In this document: positions 16,231-24,130 of the stretch, one piece after another | Numbering within the stretch: the stretch's first letter is position 1 | How the letters are laid out: every line of letters starts with the position of its first letter | NCBI RefSeq assembly: GCF_003614925.1 | Contig: NZ_QYLP01000027.1 | Coordinates: forward strand, 1 to 33,554 | Source: Arthrobacter celericrescens | GTDB taxonomy: Bacteria; Actinomycetota; Actinomycetes; Actinomycetales; Micrococcaceae | Length of the DNA: 33,554 nt | Direction: 5' to 3' | Notes under the pieces: generated by a model | Told to the model about the DNA's origin: nothing | The model's input: the letters and a program-made list of their open reading frames with translations, nothing else | Databases searched by the model: none | Position numbers and translations under genes: made by a program

Positions 16231-17254
16231 CGACGTCGGTTCCGCGCCGCAGGCAACCCTGGCGCGGGGGCGGAAGCAACTCCTCAGCAGGATCGATGCC
16301 GGAACCGGCGGGGGAATGCCCGACGGCGGATCCCGCCGGCGGCGGACGGTGACCCGGCGGGTCCTGCTCGCCTCCGCCGCTGCGGCGGTCCTGGTGGGCG
16401 GAATCGTGGTGGCCGATGTTGTGGCTCCCGCCGGCAAGCCCGGTGCCACCGCCGAAGCGGCGGAAGTCCTCAACAATGCGGCCGCCGCCGCGATCAAGGC
16501 CTCCGATCCCGTCGTGAAACCGGGACAATATCTGAAGGTGGACACGAGGGCTGTTTACAGCCACCAAGTTTCGCGGTCGAATGGCACCACGGTTGCGTGG
16601 CTGGCGACGCAGGACAGCCAGCTCTATGTTCCGGCGGACAAATCTGGTGAATGGGTGTGGAACCGCACCCCACGAGTGCCCACGACCTTCTTCGGTCAAG
16701 AGGCAAAAGCCGAATACCAGAATCAAGAAGCCTTTAGGGAGAAGAACCCGGATCCCAGGGAGCCGAGGCTTGACGGCATCTTCCGAGGGCGGGCCGGGGC
16801 CTTCTACGACAGCCCGCCACAGATCATGGGGACGCCGCTTTTGGAAGCGATCAGGACCCTGCCCCGGGATCCGCGCAAGCTTCTGGATCTGATCTACGAA
16901 AAGAATGGGGATAAGGGGCAGACGCCGGAGAGCCAAGCCTTGACCACCATTGCAGACTCACTGCGCACCGGAGTTATTCCCGCCGATCTGCGGGCGGCAA
17001 TGTACAAAGCGGCAGCGCTGATTCCCGGGGTGGTGGTGGCGGACAAGCAGGCCACCCTTGACGGGCGCAAGGGAATTGCCTTGGGCATTCACTGGGCCGA
17101 AGGGAAGATCCGGCAGGACATCATCATTGACCCGGGAACCGGCCTGATGATCGGTGAACGCATGGTTTCCCTCGCCGCGTTGGACGGGATCCCGGCGAAC
17201 ACGGCTTTTGGATGGACCGCCGTCAAGACCTCGGTGGTGGACTCGGCACCGTAG
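16196..17254 (+). CDS. CU044_5270 family membrane protein (sigma-factor partner)
   Basis: This 352-residue protein has a short cytoplasmic N-terminus (LLRGMRSDVGSAP motif near residue 6) and a single membrane helix at about 56-76 (VLLASAAAAVLVGGIVV). A large extracytoplasmic domain follows, containing the QYLKVDTRAVY and KGIALGIHW-type strands of the CU044_5270 family. Family members commonly sit directly downstream of an ECF sigma factor, and the layout is that of a membrane anti-sigma factor or sensor, but direct proof for the family is not known to me. The ATG at 16196 is chosen over earlier in-frame starts because upstream sequence is the sigma gene in another frame. It is probably co-transcribed with the sigma gene and ends just before an inverted-repeat hairpin. 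Confidence 0.82.
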   Translation: MDDLQLLRGMRSDVGSAPQATLARGRKQLLSRIDAGTGGGMPDGGSRRRRTVTRRVLLASAAAAVLVGGIVVADVVAPAGKPGATAEAAEVLNNAAAAAIKASDPVVKPGQYLKVDTRAVYSHQVSRSNGTTVAWLATQDSQLYVPADKSGEWVWNRTPRVPTTFFGQEAKAEYQNQEAFREKNPDPREPRLDGIFRGRAGAFYDSPPQIMGTPLLEAIRTLPRDPRKLLDLIYEKNGDKGQTPESQALTTIADSLRTGVIPADLRAAMYKAAALIPGVVVADKQATLDGRKGIALGIHWAEGKIRQDIIIDPGTGLMIGERMVSLAALDGIPANTAFGWTAVKTSVVDSAP

Positions 17255-17256
17255 CT

Positions 17257-17303
17257 GGCTACCTCTCCTGGCGGGAGGGCTACTCGCGCCAGGAGAGGTA
17301 GCC
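17257..17303. terminator. Long hairpin between convergent genes
   Basis: A 17-base perfect inverted repeat (17257-17273 with 17287-17303) continues, after one G/G mismatch, with three more pairs, leaving only a 5-base loop at 17278-17282. The right arm is the coding sequence for the last seven residues of the lipoprotein, GYLSWRE, and the left arm is a near-copy of it in reverse orientation. It sits two bases after the CU044_5270 stop codon. It can work as a terminator in both directions although no T-run follows. Confidence 0.7.
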
Positions 17304-17735
17304 GCTGCGGCCCTCGACCGGCACCAGCGACACGTCCCGGCCGTACTTCTTCTTCGCGTCGCTGCCGGAGAAGGCATCCGGCGTGATCCGGACGGCCTTG
17401 GAGACCTTGCCGTCATTGAGGAAGACGAAGAGCACGGGGGACGCGGTGTAGCGCATCTCCCGCGTGATCGCTTCGCCGAAGGCTGACTCGATTTCCGCGG
17501 CCGGAGTGCCTTCGGTGATGAAGCCGGCCTGGTCCCATTCGAAGTCGGTGGCGTCGGCCAGGCGCAGTTCGGTGCCGTTCCGTGCGGCCTCCAGCACGCG
17601 GTTGTCCAGCTTTTCGTTCGATTCGGGCATGGTTCCTCCTGATGAGCAGGCGCCCAGGGCGCCGGCCAAAACGGTTCCGAGCAAGAGCAGTGCCAGCCGG
17701 CGCGGCAGCGGCCTACTGGTGGTTGGCAGGGTCAT
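17280..17735 (-). CDS. Small lipoprotein, candidate partner of the WXG100/DUF6973 protein
   Basis: This 151-residue protein starts with a basic n-region and a hydrophobic core (RRLALLLLGTVLAG), followed by a lipobox LGAC with the acylated cysteine at position 30. It should therefore be exported and anchored to the outer face of the membrane. The mature part of about 120 residues has alternating short strands and a C-terminal SGYLSWRE; I do not recognise the family. Its ATG overlaps the end of the WXG100/DUF6973 gene by four bases, so both are made from one message. That coupling is typical of toxin-immunity or effector-chaperone pairs, but function is inference. Its last codons form one arm of a hairpin. 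Confidence 0.8.
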   Translation of the reverse strand: MTLPTTSRPLPRRLALLLLGTVLAGALGACSSGGTMPESNEKLDNRVLEAARNGTELRLADATDFEWDQAGFITEGTPAAEIESAFGEAITREMRYTASPVLFVFLNDGKVSKAVRITPDAFSGSDAKKKYGRDVSLVPVEGRSGYLSWRE

Positions 17736-18691
17736 GAAGTGGTCCTCGACTCGTCGTTGAATTCGGGGTCGTGGCCGTCGGCCGGCGGCGCGTTCCCGGC
17801 GTCGCCCGTTTGCTCCGGGCCGATTTCGTTGGAGGGGTGCGGCAGCAGGTCTTCGCCGACGACGACGGTATCGCCCTTCCTGACGGCCTCCTCCACGAGC
17901 CCGGCCAATTCCTCCGGGCTGGCGTCCGGGTGCGCCGCCGCGATGTTGCGCCCCACCTCGTTGTTGTAGAGGTCCATGGCTTCGCGCGGCCCCGGGTTGC
18001 CCGGGAGCTGTTCGTGGGCGGTGGCGTAGTCTTCCGCCCATTCCACGCCGAACTCCCTGGTCATCAAGGCGTTCCAGTAGGCGTGCCGGAAGGCGTCGTT
18101 GTGATCGTCGTTCCGGTCCGTGCTGGGGAAGCGCGCATCTGCTTCGCTGAAGGCGTCGTCGTGGATGCCCTTAAAGTCGTTCAGTTCGATCGGGCCGAGG
18201 CCGTTGAGCAGGTCGGCTTCCTTTTCGGTGACCGTCCGCTGGTCCACCACAAAGCGCAGCGGATCCCAGTCGCCTGGCCATTCCGTGGTCTCGGCGTCGC
18301 TGACCTGGTACTTTTCCAGGATTTCCTGCGGTGTGGGCCGGCCGTCCGGGCTTTGCGGCTCCGGGCTTTGCGGTGCGAGGCCCGGTCCGCCCGGCACCGC
18401 CATCGTGTTGATCCCGCCGCCGGAAGCGCCGGAGCTCTTTTCCTGCTCATCGGCGTTCTTCAGGGCCGACTTTGACGCCTCGGCAAGGCCATGGGAGGCC
18501 TTCTCCAGCAGGGGGCGGAAGCGGCCGTGCCAGTCCGCGGAGAACTGCTTCGCGTCCTGCCCGTGCCAGAACGAGCCCTTCGTGATCTGGGCGTCGATTT
18601 CGCGGGCCTTTCCGGAGATTTTTTCCGATCCGCCGGCCAGGGATTTCGACAGCTGTTTGAGTTGCTCGATGTCTGCGCCGTAGAAGGCCAT
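17732..18691 (-). CDS. WXG100-like protein with C-terminal DUF6973-type domain
   Basis: This 319-residue protein has an N-terminal helical hairpin of about 85 residues with a central WHG (42-44), matching the WXG100 fold that directs export through type VII secretion. A proline/glycine-rich linker follows at about 90-125. The C-terminal domain contains DDHNDAFRHAYWNALM (195-210) and DLYNNEVGR (240-248), which I recognise from memory as the DUF6973 type, seen at C-termini of large secreted bacterial proteins. Conserved H197, D199, R202 and H203 could form a metal or catalytic site. No type VII machinery is in the window. The ATG at 18691 is chosen because it begins the WXG100 helix; an earlier in-frame start would add an arginine-rich leader. 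It is coupled to the lipoprotein gene. Confidence 0.8.
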   Translation of the reverse strand: MAFYGADIEQLKQLSKSLAGGSEKISGKAREIDAQITKGSFWHGQDAKQFSADWHGRFRPLLEKASHGLAEASKSALKNADEQEKSSGASGGGINTMAVPGGPGLAPQSPEPQSPDGRPTPQEILEKYQVSDAETTEWPGDWDPLRFVVDQRTVTEKEADLLNGLGPIELNDFKGIHDDAFSEADARFPSTDRNDDHNDAFRHAYWNALMTREFGVEWAEDYATAHEQLPGNPGPREAMDLYNNEVGRNIAAAHPDASPEELAGLVEEAVRKGDTVVVGEDLLPHPSNEIGPEQTGDAGNAPPADGHDPEFNDESRTTS

Positions 18692-18899
18692 GGTGTTCCC
18701 CCAAGTATTGTTGGTCCCATCCTTCGTGCGGAGGCGGCCCCGCCGCAATGGGGAGAAGTTCCCCGTTCGTCGGCGCAGGAGCGTGGGAGGCGCGGGCCCG
18801 CCGTCATCGTATATCGCACGAAGTGACTAGCGACACGCCAGGGTTGCCGAAATGACCAGAATGCGCAGCTGCATACATCATTTGTGATATGTCTTGAGT
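18692..18899. other. Divergent intergenic region upstream of the HTH-MurA gene
   Basis: The 208-base gap must hold promoters for the leftward WXG100 gene and the rightward HTH-MurA gene. Close to the latter there is an imperfect dyad around ATCA-TTTG-TGAT (18877-18888), partly continued outward on both sides. It overlaps a TGATAT that could be a -10 box (18885-18890). Such a site would suit autoregulation by the protein's own XRE domain, but this is only a suggestion. Nothing else is evident. Confidence 0.3.
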
Positions 18900-20423
18900 A
18901 TGACTCAGCCGACCGCAGAACATGTTGGTGCCCTCCTCCGCGACGCCCGCGGAGAGAAGGGATGGACCCAGGGCCAGCTCGCCTCCGAGCTCGGCACCAG
19001 CCAGAGCGCCGTCGCCCGCATGGAACAAGGCAAGCAGAACCTCAGCCTGAAAATGATCGAGCGGCTCGAAACGATCTTCGGCCGCAGCATCGTCAAGGTC
19101 GGCAAGCCGCAGATGACCCACCTGCGGGTGGAAGGCGGACGCACGCTCTCCGGCGCCGTCGACGTCAACAGCAGCAAGAACGCCGGCGTCGCGCTCCTGT
19201 GCGCCAGCCTCATCAACCGCGGCACCACCACGCTGCGCCGCCTCGCGCGGATCGAGGAAGTCAACCGGATCGTCGAGGTGCTGACCTCCATCGGCGTCGA
19301 ATGCACCTGGCTCAACGGCAACGATCTGCGCATCCGCCGCCCCGAAACCCTGGACCTGGAATCCATGGATGTCGATGCCGCCCGCCGCACCCGCAGCGTG
19401 ATCATGCTGCTCGGCCCGCTGCTGGATGAGACGTCCGAATACAGGCTGCCCTACGCCGGGGGCTGCGACCTCGGCACCCGCACCGTGGAACCGCACATGC
19501 AGGCGCTGCGCCAGTTCGGCCTCTCCGTGGAGGCGACTTCCGGCTTCTATGTGGTCCAGGCGCCGCCCGCGGATGGGCACGACCGTTCTTTCGTCCTCAC
19601 CGAACGCGGCGACACCGTCACCGAAAACGCCATCATGGCCGCCGCCCACCGCCGCGGCACCACGGTGATCCGCAACGCGAGCCCCAACTACATGGTCCAG
19701 GACCTCTGCTTCTACCTGCAGGGACTGGGCGTGGTGATCGACGGCGTCGGGACAACCACCCTGCGGATCACCGGCCGCCCGGCAATCGACGTCGACATCG
19801 AGTACTTCCCCTCCGAGGACCCGATCGAGGCGATGAGCCTCATCACTGCCGGCATCGTGACCAACTCCGAGGTGACCATCCGCCGGGTGCCGATCGAGTT
19901 CATGGAAATCGAATTGGCCACGCTGGAGCAGATGGGCCAGCAGCTGGACGTCTCCGGAGAATATTTTGCGCGCAACGGCCGCACCCGCCTGGTGGACGTC
20001 ACCACCAAGCCCTCCTCGCTGCGGGCACCGGAAGACAAGATCCACCCGATGCCGTTCCCGGGCCTGAACATCGACAACCTGCCGTTCTTCGCGGTGATCG
20101 CGGGCAACGCCGAGGGCCAGACGATGATCCACGACTGGGTCTACGAGAACCGGGCGATCTACCTGACCGAGCTCAACCGCCTGGGTGCCCAGGTGCAGCT
20201 GCTGGACCCGCACCGGATCTACGTCAACGGCCCCACCAAATGGCGTGCGGCAGAGATCGGCTGCCCGCCGGCACTGCGCCCGGCCGCCTGCCTGCTGCTG
20301 GCGATGCTCGCCGCCCGCGGCACCTCGGAACTGCGCAACATCTACGTGATCGAGCGCGGCTACGAGGACCTGGCCGAGCGGCTGAACACCATCGGCGCCA
20401 GGATCGAGTACTTCCAGGACTAG
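18900..20423 (+). CDS. murA: XRE helix-turn-helix fused to MurA (UDP-GlcNAc enolpyruvyl transferase)
   Basis: This 507-residue protein joins an N-terminal XRE-type DNA-binding domain (about 1-65, with WTQGQLASELGTSQSAVARMEQG as the helix-turn-helix) to a full MurA domain. MurA transfers enolpyruvate from PEP to UDP-N-acetylglucosamine, the first committed step of peptidoglycan synthesis in the cytoplasm. The substrate-binding Lys-Asn pair is K93-N94 in NSSKNAG. The catalytic-loop cysteine is Cys189 in GGCDLGTR, so the enzyme is predicted to be fosfomycin-sensitive. The end RGYEDLAERLNTIGA is typical MurA. The ATG at 18900 is preferred to a TTG six bases earlier. No strong ribosome-binding site is visible. 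The fusion is known in actinobacteria, but what the HTH binds is unclear. Confidence 0.93.
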   Translation: MTQPTAEHVGALLRDARGEKGWTQGQLASELGTSQSAVARMEQGKQNLSLKMIERLETIFGRSIVKVGKPQMTHLRVEGGRTLSGAVDVNSSKNAGVALLCASLINRGTTTLRRLARIEEVNRIVEVLTSIGVECTWLNGNDLRIRRPETLDLESMDVDAARRTRSVIMLLGPLLDETSEYRLPYAGGCDLGTRTVEPHMQALRQFGLSVEATSGFYVVQAPPADGHDRSFVLTERGDTVTENAIMAAAHRRGTTVIRNASPNYMVQDLCFYLQGLGVVIDGVGTTTLRITGRPAIDVDIEYFPSEDPIEAMSLITAGIVTNSEVTIRRVPIEFMEIELATLEQMGQQLDVSGEYFARNGRTRLVDVTTKPSSLRAPEDKIHPMPFPGLNIDNLPFFAVIAGNAEGQTMIHDWVYENRAIYLTELNRLGAQVQLLDPHRIYVNGPTKWRAAEIGCPPALRPAACLLLAMLAARGTSELRNIYVIERGYEDLAERLNTIGARIEYFQD

Positions 20424-20430
20424 CCGGGCG

Positions 20431-20526
20431 CACATTCTGCTGGATCACCCGCGGAAGCCCCTTGGCTGCGGGCAGGCGTCATGCTGCCACGCCCCGACAA
20501 GCCTGGGTGTGATCCAGCAGAATGTG
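20431..20526. repeat. Inverted-repeat element, copy B (96 bp)
   Basis: The arms CACATTCTGCTGGATCAC (20431-20448) and GTGATCCAGCAGAATGTG (20509-20526) are perfectly complementary over 18 bases and separated by 60 bases. The interior can form two hairpins, CCCGC-AGCC with GGCT-GCGGG (with a small bulge) and GGCGT with ACGCC, which would give a three-way or cloverleaf-like fold. It begins 8 bases after the murA stop. Its right arm lies inside the reading frame at the end of the broken endonuclease gene. Confidence 0.88.
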
Positions 20527-21358
20527 TCCGCGGACGTGGCCGATACCCCGGCCACGCATCAGCATCGTCCGGATTTCCGCCATGACGTGGCCCGGGTTGT
20601 TCCAGACTTGCTCCGGGGCGTAGCTAAGCGTCCCGTAGCCCAGAAGCTGTGCCGCGTTCAGCCGGGCCATGTCTTTCCGCCAGTCCTCACGGGAACTGTG
20701 GAACTGGTAGCCATTGACTTCCACAATGAGCCATCCATCGACCAGGAAGTCCACCCGGCCTACGCCCTCGATTTCGACCTGGCACCGGAACTCCAAGCCC
20801 GCAGACTCGAACAGCAGGCGCGCGGATCTCCGGCACCGATTCGGAGATGCCGTTCGCCTTGGCTAGGAGTCTTCTGGCGTTTCCGTAGTAGTCGGCAGAC
20901 AACTCGCCTTCCAGTAGTCGGCGCGGGATGCCGAAGGTTTTCATCGCCGACTGTGCCACTGCGATTGCATCCACCTCCGGCAGGCATGTGAGGCCATGGA
21001 TCACAGTGTCTTCCACAGTTGCAAGGGGCACTGCTTCCGAGGACGGGAAGCGCGTGTAGCCGTGCCGGACGAACCCCCTGCCGCGGCAGTGCCGTGTGGC
21101 CAAATGGAGGCGTGCGGGTTTGTCCTTGAGCCACAGTCCGTAGCGCAGGGCAGCACTCGCGCAGGTGATCTGGCCGTTGTTGAGGATGGCTTTGAGATAC
21201 TCGGGGTCGGCGGTCGGAAGCGCCCAAACCCCTTTTCGTGGTTGGCTGGCTCCCGCTGCAGCCAGTTGGCGGATGGCGGCGGGGGAGTAGCCCCTCGCGC
21301 GAAGCGCGCCGACTCGCGCGACGCCGCCGAGCCAGACCAGGTATTCGAGCGCATCCAT
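20479..21358 (-). pseudogene. AbiEi-like/DUF559 endonuclease-domain protein, frameshifted
   Basis: Two overlapping frames together encode one protein of about 293 residues. The 5' part (from ATG 21358) has an AbiEi-type winged-helix start (GYSPAAIRQLAAAGASQPRKGVWALP) and a middle domain up to ISESVPEIRA. The rest continues in another frame as LLFESAGLEFRCQVEIEG and then VDFLVDGWLIVEVNGYQFH, a DUF559/Vsr-like PD-(D/E)xK nuclease domain. The shift lies near 20817-20824 in a CGCGCG run, consistent with loss of a GC pair or gain of one base, or with a sequencing error. The last residues (ILLDHTQACRGVAA) are encoded by inverted-repeat element B. Such proteins are common in actinobacteria; their role is not established. 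Confidence 0.75.
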
Positions 21359-21428
21359 TGCTCCAGCAAGCCACGGATATGAGGTCCGCGGAGCGTGAGA
21401 TGTGCCGTATGTGGATGAATTTGATGGG

Positions 21429-21518
21429 TTTCTGCTGGATCACTCCGGTCTTGGCCTGGTCCTTATCCCGGAAACGCGCGGATTCACTGAGCTCGAGGTG
21501 AGGTGATCCAGCAGAATG
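21429..21518. repeat. Inverted-repeat element, copy C (90 bp)
   Basis: The left arm TTTCTGCTGGATCAC (21429-21443) and right arm GTGATCCAGCAGAATG (21503-21518) are complementary over almost their whole length and enclose 59 bases. Possible inner hairpins are TCCGG/CCGGA and TCAC/GTGA. The element lies upstream of the broken endonuclease gene, which therefore has one element on each side. Confidence 0.85.
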
Positions 21519-21552
21519 ATCGCGCGGGATCCGACCTTCAGGGCACGGCTAT

Positions 21553-21562
21553 GTGATCCAGC
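21553..21562. repeat. Possible half copy D of the inverted-repeat arm
   Basis: GTGATCCAGC matches the first ten bases of the right arm of elements A-C, in the same orientation. No left arm is found about 60 bases upstream. It may be a decayed half element; ten bases is too short to be certain. Confidence 0.4.
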
Positions 21563-21636
21563 CCGCCCTACCCGCCTGCACCCTCCAGCCCGAACGGGTT
21601 GTTCCCGCCTACCGCGCCGTAGCGCACAATTGTTCT

Positions 21637-22914
21637 GTGCGCACATTCGGTGTGGAAGAGGAACTGCTGATCGTCGACCCCGCGAGCGGTGAACCGCTCG
21701 CCCTTGCCGACGCGCTCCTCGCCGGGATCGGGGCGGCCGACGGCGATCCGGCCGAAGCAGCCGATGCCGCCGCCCAGGACCCCCAGGACCTGGAGGATCC
21801 CGACGTCGACGAGGCGCACCGCGGACTCCGCACCGGCCTTAGCCACGAACTCAAGCTCGAACAGATCGAAACACAGACCCGTCCGTGCCGCAGCCATGCC
21901 GAACTCCTGCGCCAGATCCGCCGCGGCCGGACCATGGCCAGCGACGCCGCCCGCAGCCTCGGCGCCCGGATCGCTGCGCTGGCCACCTCGCCGGTCGATT
22001 CGGCCACCCACACCACGCCGAACCCGCGTTACGCCGTGATGCAGGAACGCTTCGGCATCACCGCGCACGAGCAGCTGACCTGCGGATTCCACGTGCACAC
22101 GTCCATCGCTTCCCCGGAGGAAGGCGTGCTGGTGTTGGACCGCATCCGGGACAAGCTCGCCGTGCTCACCGCCATCAGCGCCAATTCCCCGTATTGGCGG
22201 GGCCTGGCTACGGGCTTCGAAAGTTACCGCACACAGGCCTGGAACCGCTGGCCGTCCTCGGGCCCGTCGGCCGTGTTCGGCTCCCTGGCCAGTTACCGCC
22301 GGGTGGTCCGCCGGCTGATCGACACCGGAGTCCTCCTGGACGAGGGCATGATCTACTTCGATGCCAGGCTGTCGCGGAACAACCCCACGGTGGAGGTCAG
22401 GGTGGCCGATGTCTGCCTGCGCTCCGAGGACGCGGCACTGATCGCAGTGCTGGTGCGGGCGCTTGTGGAGACTGCCGTGCGGGAATCCCAGGCAGGGGTG
22501 GAACCGTCCTCCGTGCCCACTGCACTGCTGCGGATGGCCTCGTGGCAGGCCAGCAACTTCGCCCTGCGCAACGACCTCCTGGACTTCGGAACCTTCCGGC
22601 CCGCGCCCGCGGCCGACGTCGTCTGGTCCCTCGTCGAGTACCTGGAACCCGTCCTGGCCGAGCAGGGCGAGCTCGACCTCGCCCAGACCGGGATCGCCGG
22701 GATCCTGCAGCGCGGGAACGGCGCCACCGAACAGCGCCGCATCGCGGACGAACGCAGCGAAAACGACAGCGGCAGCCCGGACCCCGCCGCGCTGGCCGCC
22801 GTCGTACGACACGCTGTCCGGGAGACGATGCCCGAAGCCGCGCCGGTGCCCGACACCAAGTCCCTGCCGGTGCTCACCTGGGTGCGGCAGGACTGGCGCG
22901 GAGCCGGTATCTAG
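21637..22914 (+). CDS. YbdK-type carboxylate-amine ligase (glutamate-cysteine ligase family 2)
   Basis: This 425-residue enzyme belongs to the GCS2/YbdK family, which joins a carboxylate to an amine using ATP; members show weak glutamate-cysteine ligase activity. The ATP/metal motif [12 protein letters not shown] begins at residue 4. [10 protein letters not shown] (about 149-158) and the later [18 protein letters not shown] (about 246-263) are the other family blocks. An acidic insertion at about 35-60 ([19 protein letters not shown]) makes it longer than the usual 370-380 residues. The GTG at 21637 is chosen because it starts directly before the conserved motif. A 7-base inverted repeat GCGCACA/TGTGCGC (21622-21642) overlaps this start and could be an operator or hairpin. 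The natural substrate is unknown. It ends 7 bases from the convergent metZ. Confidence 0.85.
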   Translation: MRTFGVEEELLIVDPASGEPLALADALLAGIGAADGDPAEAADAAAQDPQDLEDPDVDEAHRGLRTGLSHELKLEQIETQTRPCRSHAELLRQIRRGRTMASDAARSLGARIAALATSPVDSATHTTPNPRYAVMQERFGITAHEQLTCGFHVHTSIASPEEGVLVLDRIRDKLAVLTAISANSPYWRGLATGFESYRTQAWNRWPSSGPSAVFGSLASYRRVVRRLIDTGVLLDEGMIYFDARLSRNNPTVEVRVADVCLRSEDAALIAVLVRALVETAVRESQAGVEPSSVPTALLRMASWQASNFALRNDLLDFGTFRPAPAADVVWSLVEYLEPVLAEQGELDLAQTGIAGILQRGNGATEQRRIADERSENDSGSPDPAALAAVVRHAVRETMPEAAPVPDTKSLPVLTWVRQDWRGAGI

Positions 22915-22921
22915 GAACGCC

Positions 22922-24130
22922 CTAGACCTGCTTGAGCGCCTGTTCCAGGTCGCGGATGAGGTCGTCCACGTCCTCAAGGCCCACGGAAAGCCGCACTACG
23001 CCGTCGCTCAGGCCGATGGCCGCACGGCCCTCCGGCCCCATGGCGCGGTGCGTGGTGGTGGCAGGGTGGGTGATGAGGGACTTGGAGTCGCCCAGGTTGT
23101 TCGAAATGTCGATCACGGACAGGCCGTCCAGCAGCGCGAACGCCGCGTCCTTCGCCGAGCGCCCGCCCGAGGGCAGGAGCTCGAAGGTCAGCACGGTGCC
23201 GCCGGCCTTCATCTGCTTCGCGGCGAGTTCGTACTGCGGGTGCGACTTCAGCAGCGGGTACTTGACCCAGTTGATGGCCGGCTGCTCCTCAAGCCACTCC
23301 GCGATCTTCAAGGCAGAGGACGAGGAGTGATTCACGCGCAGCCCGATGGTCTCCAGGCCCTTGGTCAGCACCCAGGCGTTGAAGGCGGAGAGCGAGGGCC
23401 CCGTGTGCCGCATGAGCTGCTTGACCGGGCCGTCGATGAATTCCTTGGTGCCCAGGATCGCCCCGCCCAGCACGCGGCCCTGGCCGTCGATGTGCTTGGT
23501 GCCGGAGTAGACGATCACGTCCGCGCCGAGTTCGCCGCAGCGCTGCAGCAGGGGAGTGGCGAACACGTTGTCGACGACGACGGTGGCGCCAGCGGCGTGC
23601 GCCAGTTCGCTGACCGCGGCGATGTCCACGATCTCCTGCATCGGGTTCGACGGCGATTCGAAGAAGACGGCGGTGGTGGGCTCGGAGAGCGCGGCACGCC
23701 ACTGCTCCAGGTCCGGTCCGTCGACGAACACCGTCTCAACGCCCCAGCGCGGCAGGATCTCGTTGAGGATCACGAAGCAGGAACCGAACAGGGAACGGGC
23801 GGCAACCACGCGGTCCCCGGCGGCCAGCAGCGCACCGAGGGCGGTGAACACCGCGGACATGCCGGACGCCGTCGCGAAGCACGCCTCGGTGCCTTCAAGC
23901 AGGCGGAGGCGTTCCTGGAAGGTGGCCACGGAGGGGTTGCCGTAGCGGGAGTAGACGAAGCGCTCGTCCTCGCCGGTGAAGGCCCGCTCGGCGGCGGCCG
24001 CGGACTCGTAGACGAAGCCGGAGTTCAGGAAGACGGCCTCGGACGTTTCCTGGAAGTTGCTGCGGTCAAGGCCGCCGCGCACGGCCTGGGTGTCGGGGCT
24101 CCAGGTGGCGGCGTCGGGATTGAAAGTCAC
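22922..24130 (-). CDS. metZ: O-succinylhomoserine sulfhydrylase
   Basis: This 402-residue PLP enzyme makes homocysteine from O-succinylhomoserine (or O-acetylhomoserine) and sulfide, the step before methionine synthase. Cys/Met-metabolism family features are the SRYGNPS substrate/PLP segment (61-67), ATASGMSAV (86-94) and the PLP lysine K212 in YSGTKHIDGQGR. The C-terminal SLGV-type arginine region reads VVRLSVGLEDVDDL. The start codon is GTG, directly abutting the stop of the rhodanese gene. The upstream SAM riboswitch supports a role in methionine synthesis rather than catabolism. MetB-like cystathionine synthase is less likely given the SGTKHIDGQGR context, but not excluded. Confidence 0.9.
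   Translation of the reverse strand: MTFNPDAATWSPDTQAVRGGLDRSNFQETSEAVFLNSGFVYESAAAAERAFTGEDERFVYSRYGNPSVATFQERLRLLEGTEACFATASGMSAVFTALGALLAAGDRVVAARSLFGSCFVILNEILPRWGVETVFVDGPDLEQWRAALSEPTTAVFFESPSNPMQEIVDIAAVSELAHAAGATVVVDNVFATPLLQRCGELGADVIVYSGTKHIDGQGRVLGGAILGTKEFIDGPVKQLMRHTGPSLSAFNAWVLTKGLETIGLRVNHSSSSALKIAEWLEEQPAINWVKYPLLKSHPQYELAAKQMKAGGTVLTFELLPSGGRSAKDAAFALLDGLSVIDISNNLGDSKSLITHPATTTHRAMGPEGRAAIGLSDGVVRLSVGLEDVDDLIRDLEQALKQV

Noticed and set aside
20431..21562. CRISPR array from repeated GGATCAC/GTGATCC motifs
   Set aside because: The motifs are in inverted rather than direct pairs, only three to four in number, flank a gene, and have no regular repeat-spacer series or cas genes.
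21553..21636. In-frame N-terminal extension of the YbdK-like ligase
   Set aside because: It begins inside a decayed repeat arm and adds 28 non-conserved residues ahead of the FGVEEE motif; the GTG at 21637 gives normal family length.
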